A stretch of DNA of 51,571 nucleotides from Armatimonadota bacterium. GTDB lineage: Bacteria > Cloacimonadota > Cloacimonadia > Cloacimonadales > TCS61. The stretch is from contig JABMPU010000136.1 in NCBI GenBank assembly GCA_013203665.1, forward strand, positions 1 to 51,571, read 5' to 3'. Both the position numbers and the translations under genes were made by a program. The notes below the pieces were generated by a model. That model did no database searches. It saw only the letters and a program-made list of their open reading frames with translations, and was not told the DNA's origin. Below are positions 26,363-35,139 of the stretch, one piece after another (the first letter of the stretch is position 1; each line of letters starts with the position of its first letter).

Positions 26363-28378
26363 TTAGAATTGAACCTTTAAAAAGGCTGTTTTTACATCAT
26401 TTAAAATTCCACCAATCTTTATGTCATTATTTGATCTTATAAATTTTATTGCGTTTTCTAAACTATCCCTGCTGGAACTTTGGAATCGAGCCACAAATGT
26501 CAGTAGATCTGCATAAGAAGAAATGGTCGAAAAAATCTGTAAGTTATAATGAACTTCAAATAATTCCCAGATAATTACATTATAAGAAGATAACTGGAGA
26601 AGCAATCTTTTGATATCACTTTTATCCAATGCTTTTCGGAAGACTTCTTCATCACACAAAAAATAGCACTTATGTAAATTTTCAGTAATAATATTAACAT
26701 TTCTTGCAGTTAAAGATTTCGTTTCATACAGCAGGTCATTAACCAGATAATCTTCGATTTCTTCTTCAGCTTCCAGAATGGATTCGATCCAGAGAACTTT
26801 TTCCCCGCGAGAAGTAAATAACTCAATCATCTCCTTGATAAGAAAGCTTTTTCCGGTTTCCGGTTTATCGCTGCCGAACATTATGATTTTTGGACTTTTG
26901 TTTGGAATCTGATGGGATATCTGGCCAAATAAAATTTGAATCTGAGAATTAAAATAAAGTTCGGAAACAGCATCTTTATTCGGAATCTCACCCAAATATT
27001 TTATCTTAAGAACTTCTGTAAAATCATAATCTGATTTCATGGAATAATCCAATAATTCTCTTAAAATGAAAAATATAAGTAATCCTAAGAATGTGAAAGA
27101 GCCGGTAGTCATTGCAATCACTCTTCTATTTGCTCCCCCAGGAAATTTGGGAGGTAAAGCCCATTCAAGAATATCAAAGTCGCTTACATTCGATTCGATG
27201 GCAACTTTGATATCCATTATCCTTGTTTCTGTTAATTCGAGACGATTTCTTAGAAGTTCTTCCTTCCTTTGAAGCTGAAAGTAATCTTTATCCATTGCTG
27301 AAAGAGATTCCAGACTTTCGTTTATTTTTGCGATTTGCTGCTGATATTCCACCATTTTCTTGGCAGAAGCAGACAATTCATATTCACAATCTATCCGTAA
27401 TATTATCAATTGTTTCCTGTAAGGATCTTCACCGTAAGTAATGTGATCCGGAACAAATTTATCTTCTTCTTTTACTTTTGCCAGCTCTTCTTCTAAAAAT
27501 TCGATTTCCCTCATTAGTTTTAGCACTTTTGGATTTTCATCTGTATATTGTTCTTTTAAGAGTTTTAATTCGTCCATTTTTGTTTTTATCAAACCCTCTT
27601 TTGTGTTAGAAATACTCCATGAAATGGGTATGATATCATCCGATAACTCCTCCAACTGGGAATCGATATCTCCAATTTTCGATTTCAAAGAAGTCATAAT
27701 AGATTCTGTATCCAGAACTTTTGCCTCAATAGCTCTTAATAAACCATTTTTGCGTGAAGTTTCTTCATCAATGGAAATCACATTATAATTTTTTAAAAAA
27801 TCTGCAATCTGATCTTGACTTTGTCTGTGTTCTTCCAAAAGAATATCTCTTTGATTAAGATAATAATCATAGATTTCTATTGTTGCGGAGTTCAGGATTT
27901 CATTATAATTTTTTATAAAAATGACAGCAGTAGCAATTGCAATATCTACAGCTAACTGCCTGTCATAATTAATTGAAGCAATATTTAGTATATTGGTCCT
28001 TGTCCCTCTTTGAACTTGAAGAGTTCCAAAAACTTCTTCAGGAGTCATATTTAATTTAAGGCTATCTATCACTGCTTCGAGGTTTACCCGCATTGTTACA
28101 GAATTTAAAACTGTACTTAAATTTAAATCCTGATAAAGGTATGGGACCTCAGATCTTGTAGTTATATTTTTCTCAAAACGAATTAATGTACAAGAAGCTC
28201 TAAACTTTCCTTTCAGCGATACTCTAGCCCAAACAGCTACTACTAAAGTTACTATAAATGAGATAACAAAAACCAAGGTAATTTTTCTTCTGATAGTTAA
28301 GAACAGAACTCTTCTATCGAATTTTAAAAATTCTGCACCTAAACCTGGTTCTTCGACTATAAATTGCTCATTTTCCAT
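26363..28378 (-). CDS. Wzc-like chain-length protein with degenerate kinase domain
   Basis: A 671-residue inner-membrane copolymerase. Transmembrane helices at about 34-52 and 420-440 enclose a Wzz domain with long coiled coils (about 170-400). The C-terminal domain has the BY-kinase fold but is degenerate: the P-loop is 'GSDKPETGKS' (502-511), the Walker A' normally 'VLLIDADLR' reads 'VLWIESILE' (528-536), and the Walker B region reads 'YNVIIWELF' (599-607) instead of a 'VIIDTPP' type motif. There is no C-terminal tyrosine cluster. It probably controls chain length without autophosphorylation. It overlaps the AlkP gene by 11 bp. Confidence 0.9.
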   Translation of the reverse strand: MENEQFIVEEPGLGAEFLKFDRRVLFLTIRRKITLVFVISFIVTLVVAVWARVSLKGKFRASCTLIRFEKNITTRSEVPYLYQDLNLSTVLNSVTMRVNLEAVIDSLKLNMTPEEVFGTLQVQRGTRTNILNIASINYDRQLAVDIAIATAVIFIKNYNEILNSATIEIYDYYLNQRDILLEEHRQSQDQIADFLKNYNVISIDEETSRKNGLLRAIEAKVLDTESIMTSLKSKIGDIDSQLEELSDDIIPISWSISNTKEGLIKTKMDELKLLKEQYTDENPKVLKLMREIEFLEEELAKVKEEDKFVPDHITYGEDPYRKQLIILRIDCEYELSASAKKMVEYQQQIAKINESLESLSAMDKDYFQLQRKEELLRNRLELTETRIMDIKVAIESNVSDFDILEWALPPKFPGGANRRVIAMTTGSFTFLGLLIFFILRELLDYSMKSDYDFTEVLKIKYLGEIPNKDAVSELYFNSQIQILFGQISHQIPNKSPKIIMFGSDKPETGKSFLIKEMIELFTSRGEKVLWIESILEAEEEIEDYLVNDLLYETKSLTARNVNIITENLHKCYFLCDEEVFRKALDKSDIKRLLLQLSSYNVIIWELFEVHYNLQIFSTISSYADLLTFVARFQSSSRDSLENAIKFIRSNNDIKIGGILNDVKTAFLKVQF

Positions 28379-29516
28379 AAGTCAGCTCGTTCTCCATTGT
28401 TTTACGAATATCAGTAATTGAATTGATATTTGTCGGAATTTTCTTATTGCTGCCAATAAAAGCAAATGAATTTTCATCTTTTGGATGATAACCATGCATT
28501 CCGGACAACGCTTTCAATCCCATAAAACTTGGTACGATTAAAATTCCCGGTTTCATTAGAAAGAATAAATCACCAAACTTATGATCGGAAAAATATACAT
28601 GCATCTTTTTCAGTTCTTCATCAGGAATAATATAACCTTGTTCGATTTTTTTTAGTTCCTTTTCAATTATTTCTCGTGCTCCTTCTTTTAAGAACCAGAA
28701 GCGAGCCATCGTAGAATCATACATTGCCACATAATCTTTGCCAAATTTTAGATTAGTATTTTCGATTTTGGATATAATTTCAACAGTTCCGGAAACATCT
28801 GTCATTCCATGGTCCGAAAAAACATAAAAGCTGACATCATCATAAACCTGGTTTGCAGTTTTCAAAACTTCAGATATTTCATTCTCTAATGAACGAATTT
28901 TCTCTTCAACTTTTGGGTTTCCGGTTCCAAAAGCATGCATTACTCCATCAAGTTTTGGTAAGTACAAATAAAGAAATTCGATTTTACCTTCTTCTATTTT
29001 TTGTTTAGCGATTCCCAGGTTCTTTTCTTCAGGCAATCTCCAATTAGAGCAAAAATAAGGAATGTTATTTTCAACACAATAATCAAAAATTGTATCTGTT
29101 TTCAGAATTCCGCCAGGTACAAAATAATCTCTCTTTTCCAAATAATCGAAGTATTTAATATGTTTTAAAGGCATACTGTAAATTTCAAAATATCCGGTAT
29201 AACCATAAAACTTCACTAATATCTTACTTATCCAATGTCTAACTCTTCCTCGATCAAAGATAGAACGTGGTAAAAAAGATATATACTGCAATAGTTTGAA
29301 AGGAGATGTTTCTGGAGAATAATAAAAGCTGGACCAATGGGTATGTTCGTCCGGGTATCTTCCGGTTAAGATAGATGGATCTGCAGCAGAGGAAAATCCA
29401 AATGTGGTTCGCAATTTCTTGGAATCGATAATGATGTTCTCAAGAAACCCATAATGCTGATATATTTTCCAACCAAAAGCATCAATAAATGTATACAAAG
29501 CAAGCTTTTTACTCAT
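28368..29516 (-). CDS. Alkaline-phosphatase-superfamily phosphodiesterase-like enzyme
   Basis: A 382-residue enzyme of the AlkP fold: first metal ligand in 'IDAFGW' (Asp12), the nucleophile region 'GFSSAADPSILTGRYPDEHTH' (Ser42/43 candidate), and the metal site 'FSDHGMTD' with a final His in 'LSGMHGYHP'. The pattern resembles nucleotide pyrophosphatase/phosphodiesterases and phosphopentomutase-like hydrolases. There is no signal peptide, so it is probably cytosolic or peripheral. Its place between a glycosyltransferase and the Wzc-like protein suggests it acts on a nucleotide-sugar, lipid-linked or phospho-sugar intermediate. Substrate not known. ATGA overlap with the upstream gene. Confidence 0.8.
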   Translation of the reverse strand: MSKKLALYTFIDAFGWKIYQHYGFLENIIIDSKKLRTTFGFSSAADPSILTGRYPDEHTHWSSFYYSPETSPFKLLQYISFLPRSIFDRGRVRHWISKILVKFYGYTGYFEIYSMPLKHIKYFDYLEKRDYFVPGGILKTDTIFDYCVENNIPYFCSNWRLPEEKNLGIAKQKIEEGKIEFLYLYLPKLDGVMHAFGTGNPKVEEKIRSLENEISEVLKTANQVYDDVSFYVFSDHGMTDVSGTVEIISKIENTNLKFGKDYVAMYDSTMARFWFLKEGAREIIEKELKKIEQGYIIPDEELKKMHVYFSDHKFGDLFFLMKPGILIVPSFMGLKALSGMHGYHPKDENSFAFIGSNKKIPTNINSITDIRKTMENELTYGK

Positions 29517-30541
29517 ACTGAATAATCCAATTTCAAGTTTCTAATAATAAATCCTTTCTTTAATATTTTCTTTTTATATGTGTTAAAGCTAACTCCACAC
29601 CTTAATCCCATTTTATGAACAAACACTTTTTTCCAATCATCTTTGAACTTTCTGTTTATCATCTCCTTATCATATATTTCCTGAATCAGATTAATGAATT
29701 TTTCTCGATGTTCTTTCATCCTTTGAATAGTTTCACTTCTAATATATTCAGGATCAATGTCTTTCTTGATCATTTCTTCAATACCGTTTGCAACTGCTTC
29801 AGGATTATCTTTCACAATTTTCACAAATCTTGAATTAAATAGTGCATCTCGACCACCGACACTTATTGTGGAAACTATCGGAATTCCGGAAAGCAGATAT
29901 TCCGCACTGACAAACATGGCTCCTTCAATTGCAGACAAACACAATCCTACTTTCGCCTGATTCATGTATTGGGCAACTCTAAATGAAAACACTTTTTCTA
30001 TCCATTTTGCATCCGGCAGAATCTTCATAATATGCTGATAGTGTTCTTCTTCATTTTGAGTGAATGAACCGATCAACAAAAGATTTTTAACTTTTATTGC
30101 CAGCTCATGCCGTTTAAAAGGTGTTATTCGAGCCAGATATATTGCATCATATTTCTTTTTGATTTTTGGTTTTATTTTGTATCTTTTCTCATCGATAAAA
30201 GCATTTTGGTTGCAAAATATACTCGTTAAATCATTTTCGAGAAAAAACTCATTCTCTTCGATTGAATTACAAAGAAAAATATATTTTGTTTTAGGATAAA
30301 TATTTTTGAAAATTGCAATTTCTTTTTGAATTTTATCAACATCTCTTTTATCCTTATACCAACCAGATTGGTATAAAAAATATACGTTTCTATTATGAGG
30401 AATTGTTTTAAAAATTTCGCTCTGATTTTTCAAAAAATCAAACCAATAAGTTATGAGTATAATCGGCTTATGACTGATGACATAACATTCCAGCGATTTT
30501 TTCTTTAACATACTCTTTAGAAATTTTATGATGATCCTCAT
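29513..30541 (-). CDS. Glycosyltransferase, GT4-like
   Basis: A 342-residue GT-B glycosyltransferase. The C-terminal domain shows 'KYDAIYLARITPFKRHELAIK' (donor-site beginning) and 'VGLCLSAIEGAMFVSAEYLLSGIPIVST', where a Glu pair replaces the canonical E-x7-E. The track's GTG start at 30553 overlaps the ribosome site GGAAGGA; ATG 30541 is the better start. The N-terminal domain is shorter than usual. Donor and acceptor unknown. It starts 33 nt after the fusion gene and overlaps the AlkP gene by 4 nt. Confidence 0.83.
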   Translation of the reverse strand: MRIIIKFLKSMLKKKSLECYVISHKPIILITYWFDFLKNQSEIFKTIPHNRNVYFLYQSGWYKDKRDVDKIQKEIAIFKNIYPKTKYIFLCNSIEENEFFLENDLTSIFCNQNAFIDEKRYKIKPKIKKKYDAIYLARITPFKRHELAIKVKNLLLIGSFTQNEEEHYQHIMKILPDAKWIEKVFSFRVAQYMNQAKVGLCLSAIEGAMFVSAEYLLSGIPIVSTISVGGRDALFNSRFVKIVKDNPEAVANGIEEMIKKDIDPEYIRSETIQRMKEHREKFINLIQEIYDKEMINRKFKDDWKKVFVHKMGLRCGVSFNTYKKKILKKGFIIRNLKLDYSV

Positions 30542-30574
30542 TAATCCTTCCACAAATTATAAAAAAAGAAATAA

Positions 30575-32017
30575 TTACTTTTCGATAAAACGTGATTCAT
30601 CCTCCACAATTCTGCTCCAGATTGAGAAAAAACGGTTGAAAAGAGCTTTGAAAAAAATCTTCAAATCTAATTTTAGAGAGTAATTGTTACAGTAATAAAG
30701 CTCATTAATATCAATTTCGAATTCAGAAGGTTTAGCCGAAACCATAGCAGAATAATCGAAAACGCCTGGTTGATAAGAAGGAAGTTTATTTAAGTGCATT
30801 AATGCACCGGAGGATTGAGGAAGAATACGATTTCCAACTAAAAAAATATCTTTTTTCAGAACATTTTTATAAAGAGGATATTTATTGAGAGAAAGACGAA
30901 AGAATAAAGTAGAAAGAAAATTTGGTGTTATAACTCTCCAATAATACAATTTTTTAGAATCTCCATTAAGAGTAAGATAGCACAATCGTCTGCTTTTTCG
31001 TAAATGTCCCAACCTTTGTATACCCAGGAAAAGTAGATAAGGAATTGCTCCAATAATCAAGAGAAAAAGAGCGATGGTGGAATGAACAAACCGTCGGAAA
31101 GACTTCGTCATAATATTCTTCTGGATATCGGAAACAAGAAAATCATCGACAATCTGGGTGAATTCACCAGTGAAAGGATCGATTACTTTTCTCTTATGAA
31201 TGATTTTATCTATAATCTCCAGGTCGCTTCCAATGTAACATAAATCATAAATTATGCTTTTTACAATTGTAGTAGAGAAATCAACAATCACGTTATTTCC
31301 GATAATCGTATCCGGACCAATTTTACATTCTGACTTTATCTGAACATTATCACCCAGCATTAAAGGTTTTTCAGTCTCAACGGATTTGGGATACACAACA
31401 TTTTTACCAAGAAAAACACCATTTTCATTGCTGTAGCCCGGTAGCACAAAATCACTTTGATGGTCACGGATCAAATTGATACTCAAAGCATAATACGATT
31501 GAATACTATTAACTGGAGTAAAGAAAAATCCAGGTTTATTAAATTCAGGAATTTTATCCAAATTAATATTGAATTTATTTGTTTCCTTTTTCAAAAGATA
31601 AATTGCTGAATCTTCTTTTGTGATTTTTCGATCCGAATTAATCTTTGATAAAAACGGATAGGTTTTCTTGTCTTTTTGGTAATGAAGAAAGTCATATCCA
31701 AAAATAATGAGAAGGTCTGAATCTTTACAGAAACTGGAATTCTTAAGGAAAATCTTATTCAGACTATCATCTGGTTTCACCAATCCGTAAGAAAGGGTAA
31801 TTCCCCACTGTGTACCATCACCAAAATAACTTTCTAAGTCTGTATTAGAATGGTTAATGATAACTCTGGCTTCTGAAATTCCTATTAGAGTGCAGAAATC
31901 AATATAATATTCCAGAAGTGGTTTATTCAGAATTCGGAGAAAATAAGGCTGTACATCAGAGAAGTATTCTTTTAACCATTTAGTTTGCTCCGGTAAACAA
32001 TAAATAAGGCATTTCAT
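30575..32017 (-). CDS. Nucleotidyltransferase/beta-helix protein fused to a degenerate phosphoglycosyltransferase
   Basis: A 480-residue fusion. Residues 1-190 resemble a sugar-nucleotide pyrophosphorylase ('PYFLRILNKPLLEYYIDF', 'LLIIFGYDFL') but lack the G-G-x-G-x-R-L signature. Residues 200-285 look like left-handed beta-helix hexapeptides ('GKNVV', 'GPDTIIGNNVIV'). From 305 on the chain aligns with bacterial sugar transferases such as the gene two places upstream: membrane helix 308-334, then 'FFRLSLNKYPLYKNVLKKD' against 'FLRRFSIDELPQLINVLKGD', 'FLVGNR' against 'SLVGPR', and 'ELYYCNNYSLKLDLKI'. The catalytic Asp-Glu pair is Asn378-Lys379. Probably non-catalytic, or with changed chemistry. 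It follows the STAS gene by 15 nt. Confidence 0.75.
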   Translation of the reverse strand: MKCLIYCLPEQTKWLKEYFSDVQPYFLRILNKPLLEYYIDFCTLIGISEARVIINHSNTDLESYFGDGTQWGITLSYGLVKPDDSLNKIFLKNSSFCKDSDLLIIFGYDFLHYQKDKKTYPFLSKINSDRKITKEDSAIYLLKKETNKFNINLDKIPEFNKPGFFFTPVNSIQSYYALSINLIRDHQSDFVLPGYSNENGVFLGKNVVYPKSVETEKPLMLGDNVQIKSECKIGPDTIIGNNVIVDFSTTIVKSIIYDLCYIGSDLEIIDKIIHKRKVIDPFTGEFTQIVDDFLVSDIQKNIMTKSFRRFVHSTIALFLLIIGAIPYLLFLGIQRLGHLRKSRRLCYLTLNGDSKKLYYWRVITPNFLSTLFFRLSLNKYPLYKNVLKKDIFLVGNRILPQSSGALMHLNKLPSYQPGVFDYSAMVSAKPSEFEIDINELYYCNNYSLKLDLKIFFKALFNRFFSIWSRIVEDESRFIEK

Positions 32018-32032
32018 AATACCAACCTTATA

Positions 32033-32377
32033 TTAATTTTGGATTTCTTTGATAGCGATTAATGCAGCTTCTACATCATCGAAAACCTCAAAAACTTTGT
32101 AAGCTCTGGTAATATTAAATACCATACGCGGTTTTGGTTGAAGATTTGCAATATAAACATCTCCGTTCAATTCAGAAGAGTGTTTCAATGAACTGATTAT
32201 TGCTCCCAGTCCGGTACTATCAATGAATTCCAGTTCCGAAAAATCCATTACAAAGAAAATTACTTCTTCCAAATAAGATTGAAACTTTTCTTTCAGTTCT
32301 CTTGCATTGGCTGCATCCAGACGCCCGATAATCTTGATGATTCCCGTTTTTCCATCTTTTTTGAACTCAATTGTCAT
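32033..32377 (-). CDS. STAS-domain anti-sigma factor antagonist
   Basis: A 114-residue single STAS domain of the SpoIIAA/RsbV type. The phosphorylation loop 'FIDSTGLGAI' is intact with Ser54 as the expected phosphate acceptor; 'IGRLDAANARELKEKF' is the first helix region. Such proteins bind a target regulator when unphosphorylated and are phosphorylated by RsbW-type kinases and dephosphorylated by PP2C phosphatases, both of which occur as fused proteins at 43.7-48.2 kb. It has a strong AGGAGG site and lies inside the polysaccharide export operon, between the phosphoglycosyl transferase and its degenerate relative, so its output may be polysaccharide synthesis. The partner is inference. Confidence 0.92.
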   Translation of the reverse strand: MTIEFKKDGKTGIIKIIGRLDAANARELKEKFQSYLEEVIFFVMDFSELEFIDSTGLGAIISSLKHSSELNGDVYIANLQPKPRMVFNITRAYKVFEVFDDVEAALIAIKEIQN

Positions 32378-32420
32378 CTTATCCTCCTATTTTTTTCTTA
32401 AATTTATTATTTTGAAAAAT

Positions 32421-33140
32421 TTAATAAGCTCCTTTTCCTGTAATAACGGCAGGTATTGTCTTTAATAAAATAATTATATCTTTAAAGACACTTTGGCTGC
32501 CAATATATTGCTTGTCCAATTCTACTTGTTCTCTGAATGGGATATCGCTTCTGCCACTTATTTGCCAGATTCCGGTTATGCCGGGAATTGTGTGCAATCT
32601 TTTACGGTCTTCAAGCGTATATTCATTAACTTCTCGCGGTAGGGGTGGTCGCGGACCGACAAGACTCATATCTCCTTTCAGAACATTAATAAGCTGGGGA
32701 AGCTCATCAATGCTGAAGCGACGAAGAAAACGACCCACCTTTGTTATTCTCGGGTCTTGCTTTATCTTAAAAATCACACCATCTTTAGATTCATTTTCAT
32801 TCATAAGTTGATCTTTAAAATCTTCCGCTCCCACATACATTGAACGAAATTTATAAAAATCAAAAGATTTACCATCTTTTCCAACTCTAACCTGACTGTA
32901 GAAAAACGGGCCATAATTTTCAATTACAATCGCTAGAGCTGTAATTAAAAAAAGTGGTGAAAAAATTATCAGAAAACTCATTGAGAGAATTATATCTAAA
33001 AACCGTTTTAAAAAATAAGAAAATTTAACAATAAATTCCCATAATAAGACTTTCCGTCTGTATTTAATTTGTTTATGCTTCAGTTTCTTATCTGTGTATG
33101 TATGCATCATTTCTTTTCTTAACTCATGATCAACGGGCAT
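32421..33140 (-). CDS. Polyprenyl-phosphate sugar phosphotransferase (initiating enzyme)
   Basis: A 239-residue monotopic phosphoglycosyl transferase of the WcaJ/PglC type, which starts repeat-unit synthesis by moving a sugar-1-phosphate from a UDP-sugar to undecaprenyl phosphate. Reentrant helix at about 46-70 ('KRFLDIILSMSFLIIFSPLF'), 'DFYKFRSM', the catalytic pair Asp145-Glu146 in 'SIDELPQL', 'GDMSLVGPRPPLP' and 'PGITGIWQISGRSDIPF' are all intact. It has the short form with no N-terminal CoA-binding-like half. Start ATG 33140 (TGGAG 5 nt upstream) is preferred to the track's GTG 33146. First gene after a 270-bp gap. Confidence 0.93.
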   Translation of the reverse strand: MPVDHELRKEMMHTYTDKKLKHKQIKYRRKVLLWEFIVKFSYFLKRFLDIILSMSFLIIFSPLFLITALAIVIENYGPFFYSQVRVGKDGKSFDFYKFRSMYVGAEDFKDQLMNENESKDGVIFKIKQDPRITKVGRFLRRFSIDELPQLINVLKGDMSLVGPRPPLPREVNEYTLEDRKRLHTIPGITGIWQISGRSDIPFREQVELDKQYIGSQSVFKDIIILLKTIPAVITGKGAY

Positions 33141-33320
33141 AAACACTCCAAACTAAAGGCTGTTAAAGAGATTTCATTATCATCAAACATCGATTAGAAC
33201 AATAATACTAAACTAACATTTCCACATTTGGCTCAAACTTTGAAATACCGAGAAAATTATTAAATTCTTTAAAACACACCCCAAGTAAAATAGAAAAAGC
33301 TAAATATTTCTTCGGCTACC

Positions 33321-33348
33321 ATTGTTATATTGCAGTTTTATTTGTCAA
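33321..33348 (-). promoter_or_regulatory. Possible promoter for the export operon
   Basis: On the minus strand a perfect TTGACA (33348-33343), preceded by an A-rich tract, is followed after 16 bp by AACAAT (33326-33321, 4 of 6 matches). It would give a leader of roughly 170 nt before the phosphoglycosyl transferase. The 270-bp gap it sits in holds no gene and no clear terminator that I can see. Confidence 0.35.
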
Positions 33349-33411
33349 AAAGTTTTTTTATCTTATGATTTACATCGAAATTAATCAATTTCAATTGTAT
33401 TAGTTTGTATA

Positions 33412-35139
33412 CTATAAAATCTCTTTATCCTCATTCCAACTTGGAAGCTCATAACAGGGTGAATATGGAATAATAAGTCTTTTCTTAACATCTAATAAGT
33501 AATAATTATGTTTAGGATATGATGCAAGTAATTCTTTATTTCGACCTAGCAAGCTGCGTGCATAAATAATCGAGCCATCCAGATTCACATTATTAAGCTG
33601 AAAACCAGCCATATACGGGTAAATGCGCTTCTCATCGGGATTACTTATCAAAACAAGAGCCGGTTTTTTTACAGATTGTGTAACAAGATTTTCAATGTTG
33701 TATAAAACTCCTCTTTGATGAAAAATTGAAAACCTTGATGGAAGAACACCTAATATCGAAATCAGCAAAGTTGTAATCCAAAAAATAAATATAAATTTTA
33801 CTATTATAACTTTTGTATTTTTACTTTTTGGAAATAAATAGTTTGGTAAAATCATCAAACCTCGTCCCGAAGTAGCAAGCATCAAAGGAAAAAGTTCAAA
33901 ATAAAAACGAGGACCGTAGCTTAATCCATGATTTCTATACAATCCATATCCTATTATGTAAAATACTGTCAATAAACATATTGCTTTTGACCTATTTTCG
34001 CGTGAAAACAGGTAAACAGAAAAAGGGAGCAATGAAAGTAACGGGATACCAAGTAAATCTACTGAAAGACCAGTTAGATTGATCAAGGTGTTTTTTATAG
34101 TATGAACACCCAAGCCGATTGTTTCGTTTGGTAGAGCAATTTGATGTGGAGTAACAAATGGATTTCCGGTTAAACAGAAATTATAGCCTAAAAATAATGT
34201 TATAAACGGTAATATTCCTATTACCACTAATGATAAAAAGCTATAAATTTTTATTTTCAGATGGTTATGCTTTGCCCGTAAAATCCAATAGAAACATGTA
34301 AATATTACTAAAATCAGAGCTGAAAAAGGACGGCAGAGCAGCACCATACCACAACATAATCCTATGCCCAAAGGTTTCCATCTATCGGATAAATTACAAT
34401 TCAATATCCAGACCACTGCAATTGTAAAAAAAATCGCTGTTAAGATATGAGAAAAATAGCTCGCTCCTTGAAAAAGAACAAAGGGTGACAAAATCATGAA
34501 TGCACCTGAAATCAGGCCTACAGATTTACTGAAAAGTCTGGAACCTGCCCATACTGTAACAATGAGTAATATGGCTGTCAAGATAGGATTAATAGCATAA
34601 CTTATCCCTAAGAGCACTCCAGGAGTTAGAATCAGGCTGTGACCGGGGAAAAAGGAGCCAAACCATTTTTCACTCGTTAGCACAATGAGTCTCAAATTGA
34701 AAAAATCTCCGGATACAACCGGAGGATTAACCCACAATTTGCCCGCAGCAAACAGCTTAGCTTGGAAGAGATAATTAGCTTCATCCCATATATGAGCTCG
34801 CGTTTTAAAAACAAGAATACAAATAAGAATACATTCAACAAAAATAATAAAAGAAAGAATAGTTGTTATCCCAATCGGTTTATTCTTCATCCTTCTTATT
34901 TTAATGATAACAGAATCAAAGAGACGAGATAAAGATTTGTTATATTTAGTTCGGATTAATACAGATCCGATCAGAATAGTTGCAGGTAAAAGGATCAGAA
35001 TATCACGGAAATATATTATACCTTTGTAGTCAGCAGGTCTTAGTGGAAGCAAGTATTCCCAAATCGAACGACCAATTAGCAGTAAAAAACCAAGAATTAA
35101 CAAAAGTAATTGGTTGAGTGTGAATTTGTGTGTATTCAT
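33412..35139 (-). CDS. GT39-like membrane glycosyltransferase (ArnT/PMT type)
   Basis: A 575-residue protein with about 11-12 membrane helices. The first periplasmic loop contains 'HIWDEANYLFQAKLFAAG', with the Asp-Glu pair conserved in ArnT, PMT and other polyprenyl-phosphate-sugar-dependent glycosyltransferases. A soluble C-terminal tail ends the protein. It would act at the outer face of the inner membrane using a lipid-linked sugar donor. This fits the lipid-linked ribose genes at 18-20 kb, but no direct link is shown. It overlaps the upstream GT4 gene by 4 nt. Confidence 0.82.
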   Translation of the reverse strand: MNTHKFTLNQLLLLILGFLLLIGRSIWEYLLPLRPADYKGIIYFRDILILLPATILIGSVLIRTKYNKSLSRLFDSVIIKIRRMKNKPIGITTILSFIIFVECILICILVFKTRAHIWDEANYLFQAKLFAAGKLWVNPPVVSGDFFNLRLIVLTSEKWFGSFFPGHSLILTPGVLLGISYAINPILTAILLIVTVWAGSRLFSKSVGLISGAFMILSPFVLFQGASYFSHILTAIFFTIAVVWILNCNLSDRWKPLGIGLCCGMVLLCRPFSALILVIFTCFYWILRAKHNHLKIKIYSFLSLVVIGILPFITLFLGYNFCLTGNPFVTPHQIALPNETIGLGVHTIKNTLINLTGLSVDLLGIPLLSLLPFSVYLFSRENRSKAICLLTVFYIIGYGLYRNHGLSYGPRFYFELFPLMLATSGRGLMILPNYLFPKSKNTKVIIVKFIFIFWITTLLISILGVLPSRFSIFHQRGVLYNIENLVTQSVKKPALVLISNPDEKRIYPYMAGFQLNNVNLDGSIIYARSLLGRNKELLASYPKHNYYLLDVKKRLIIPYSPCYELPSWNEDKEIL

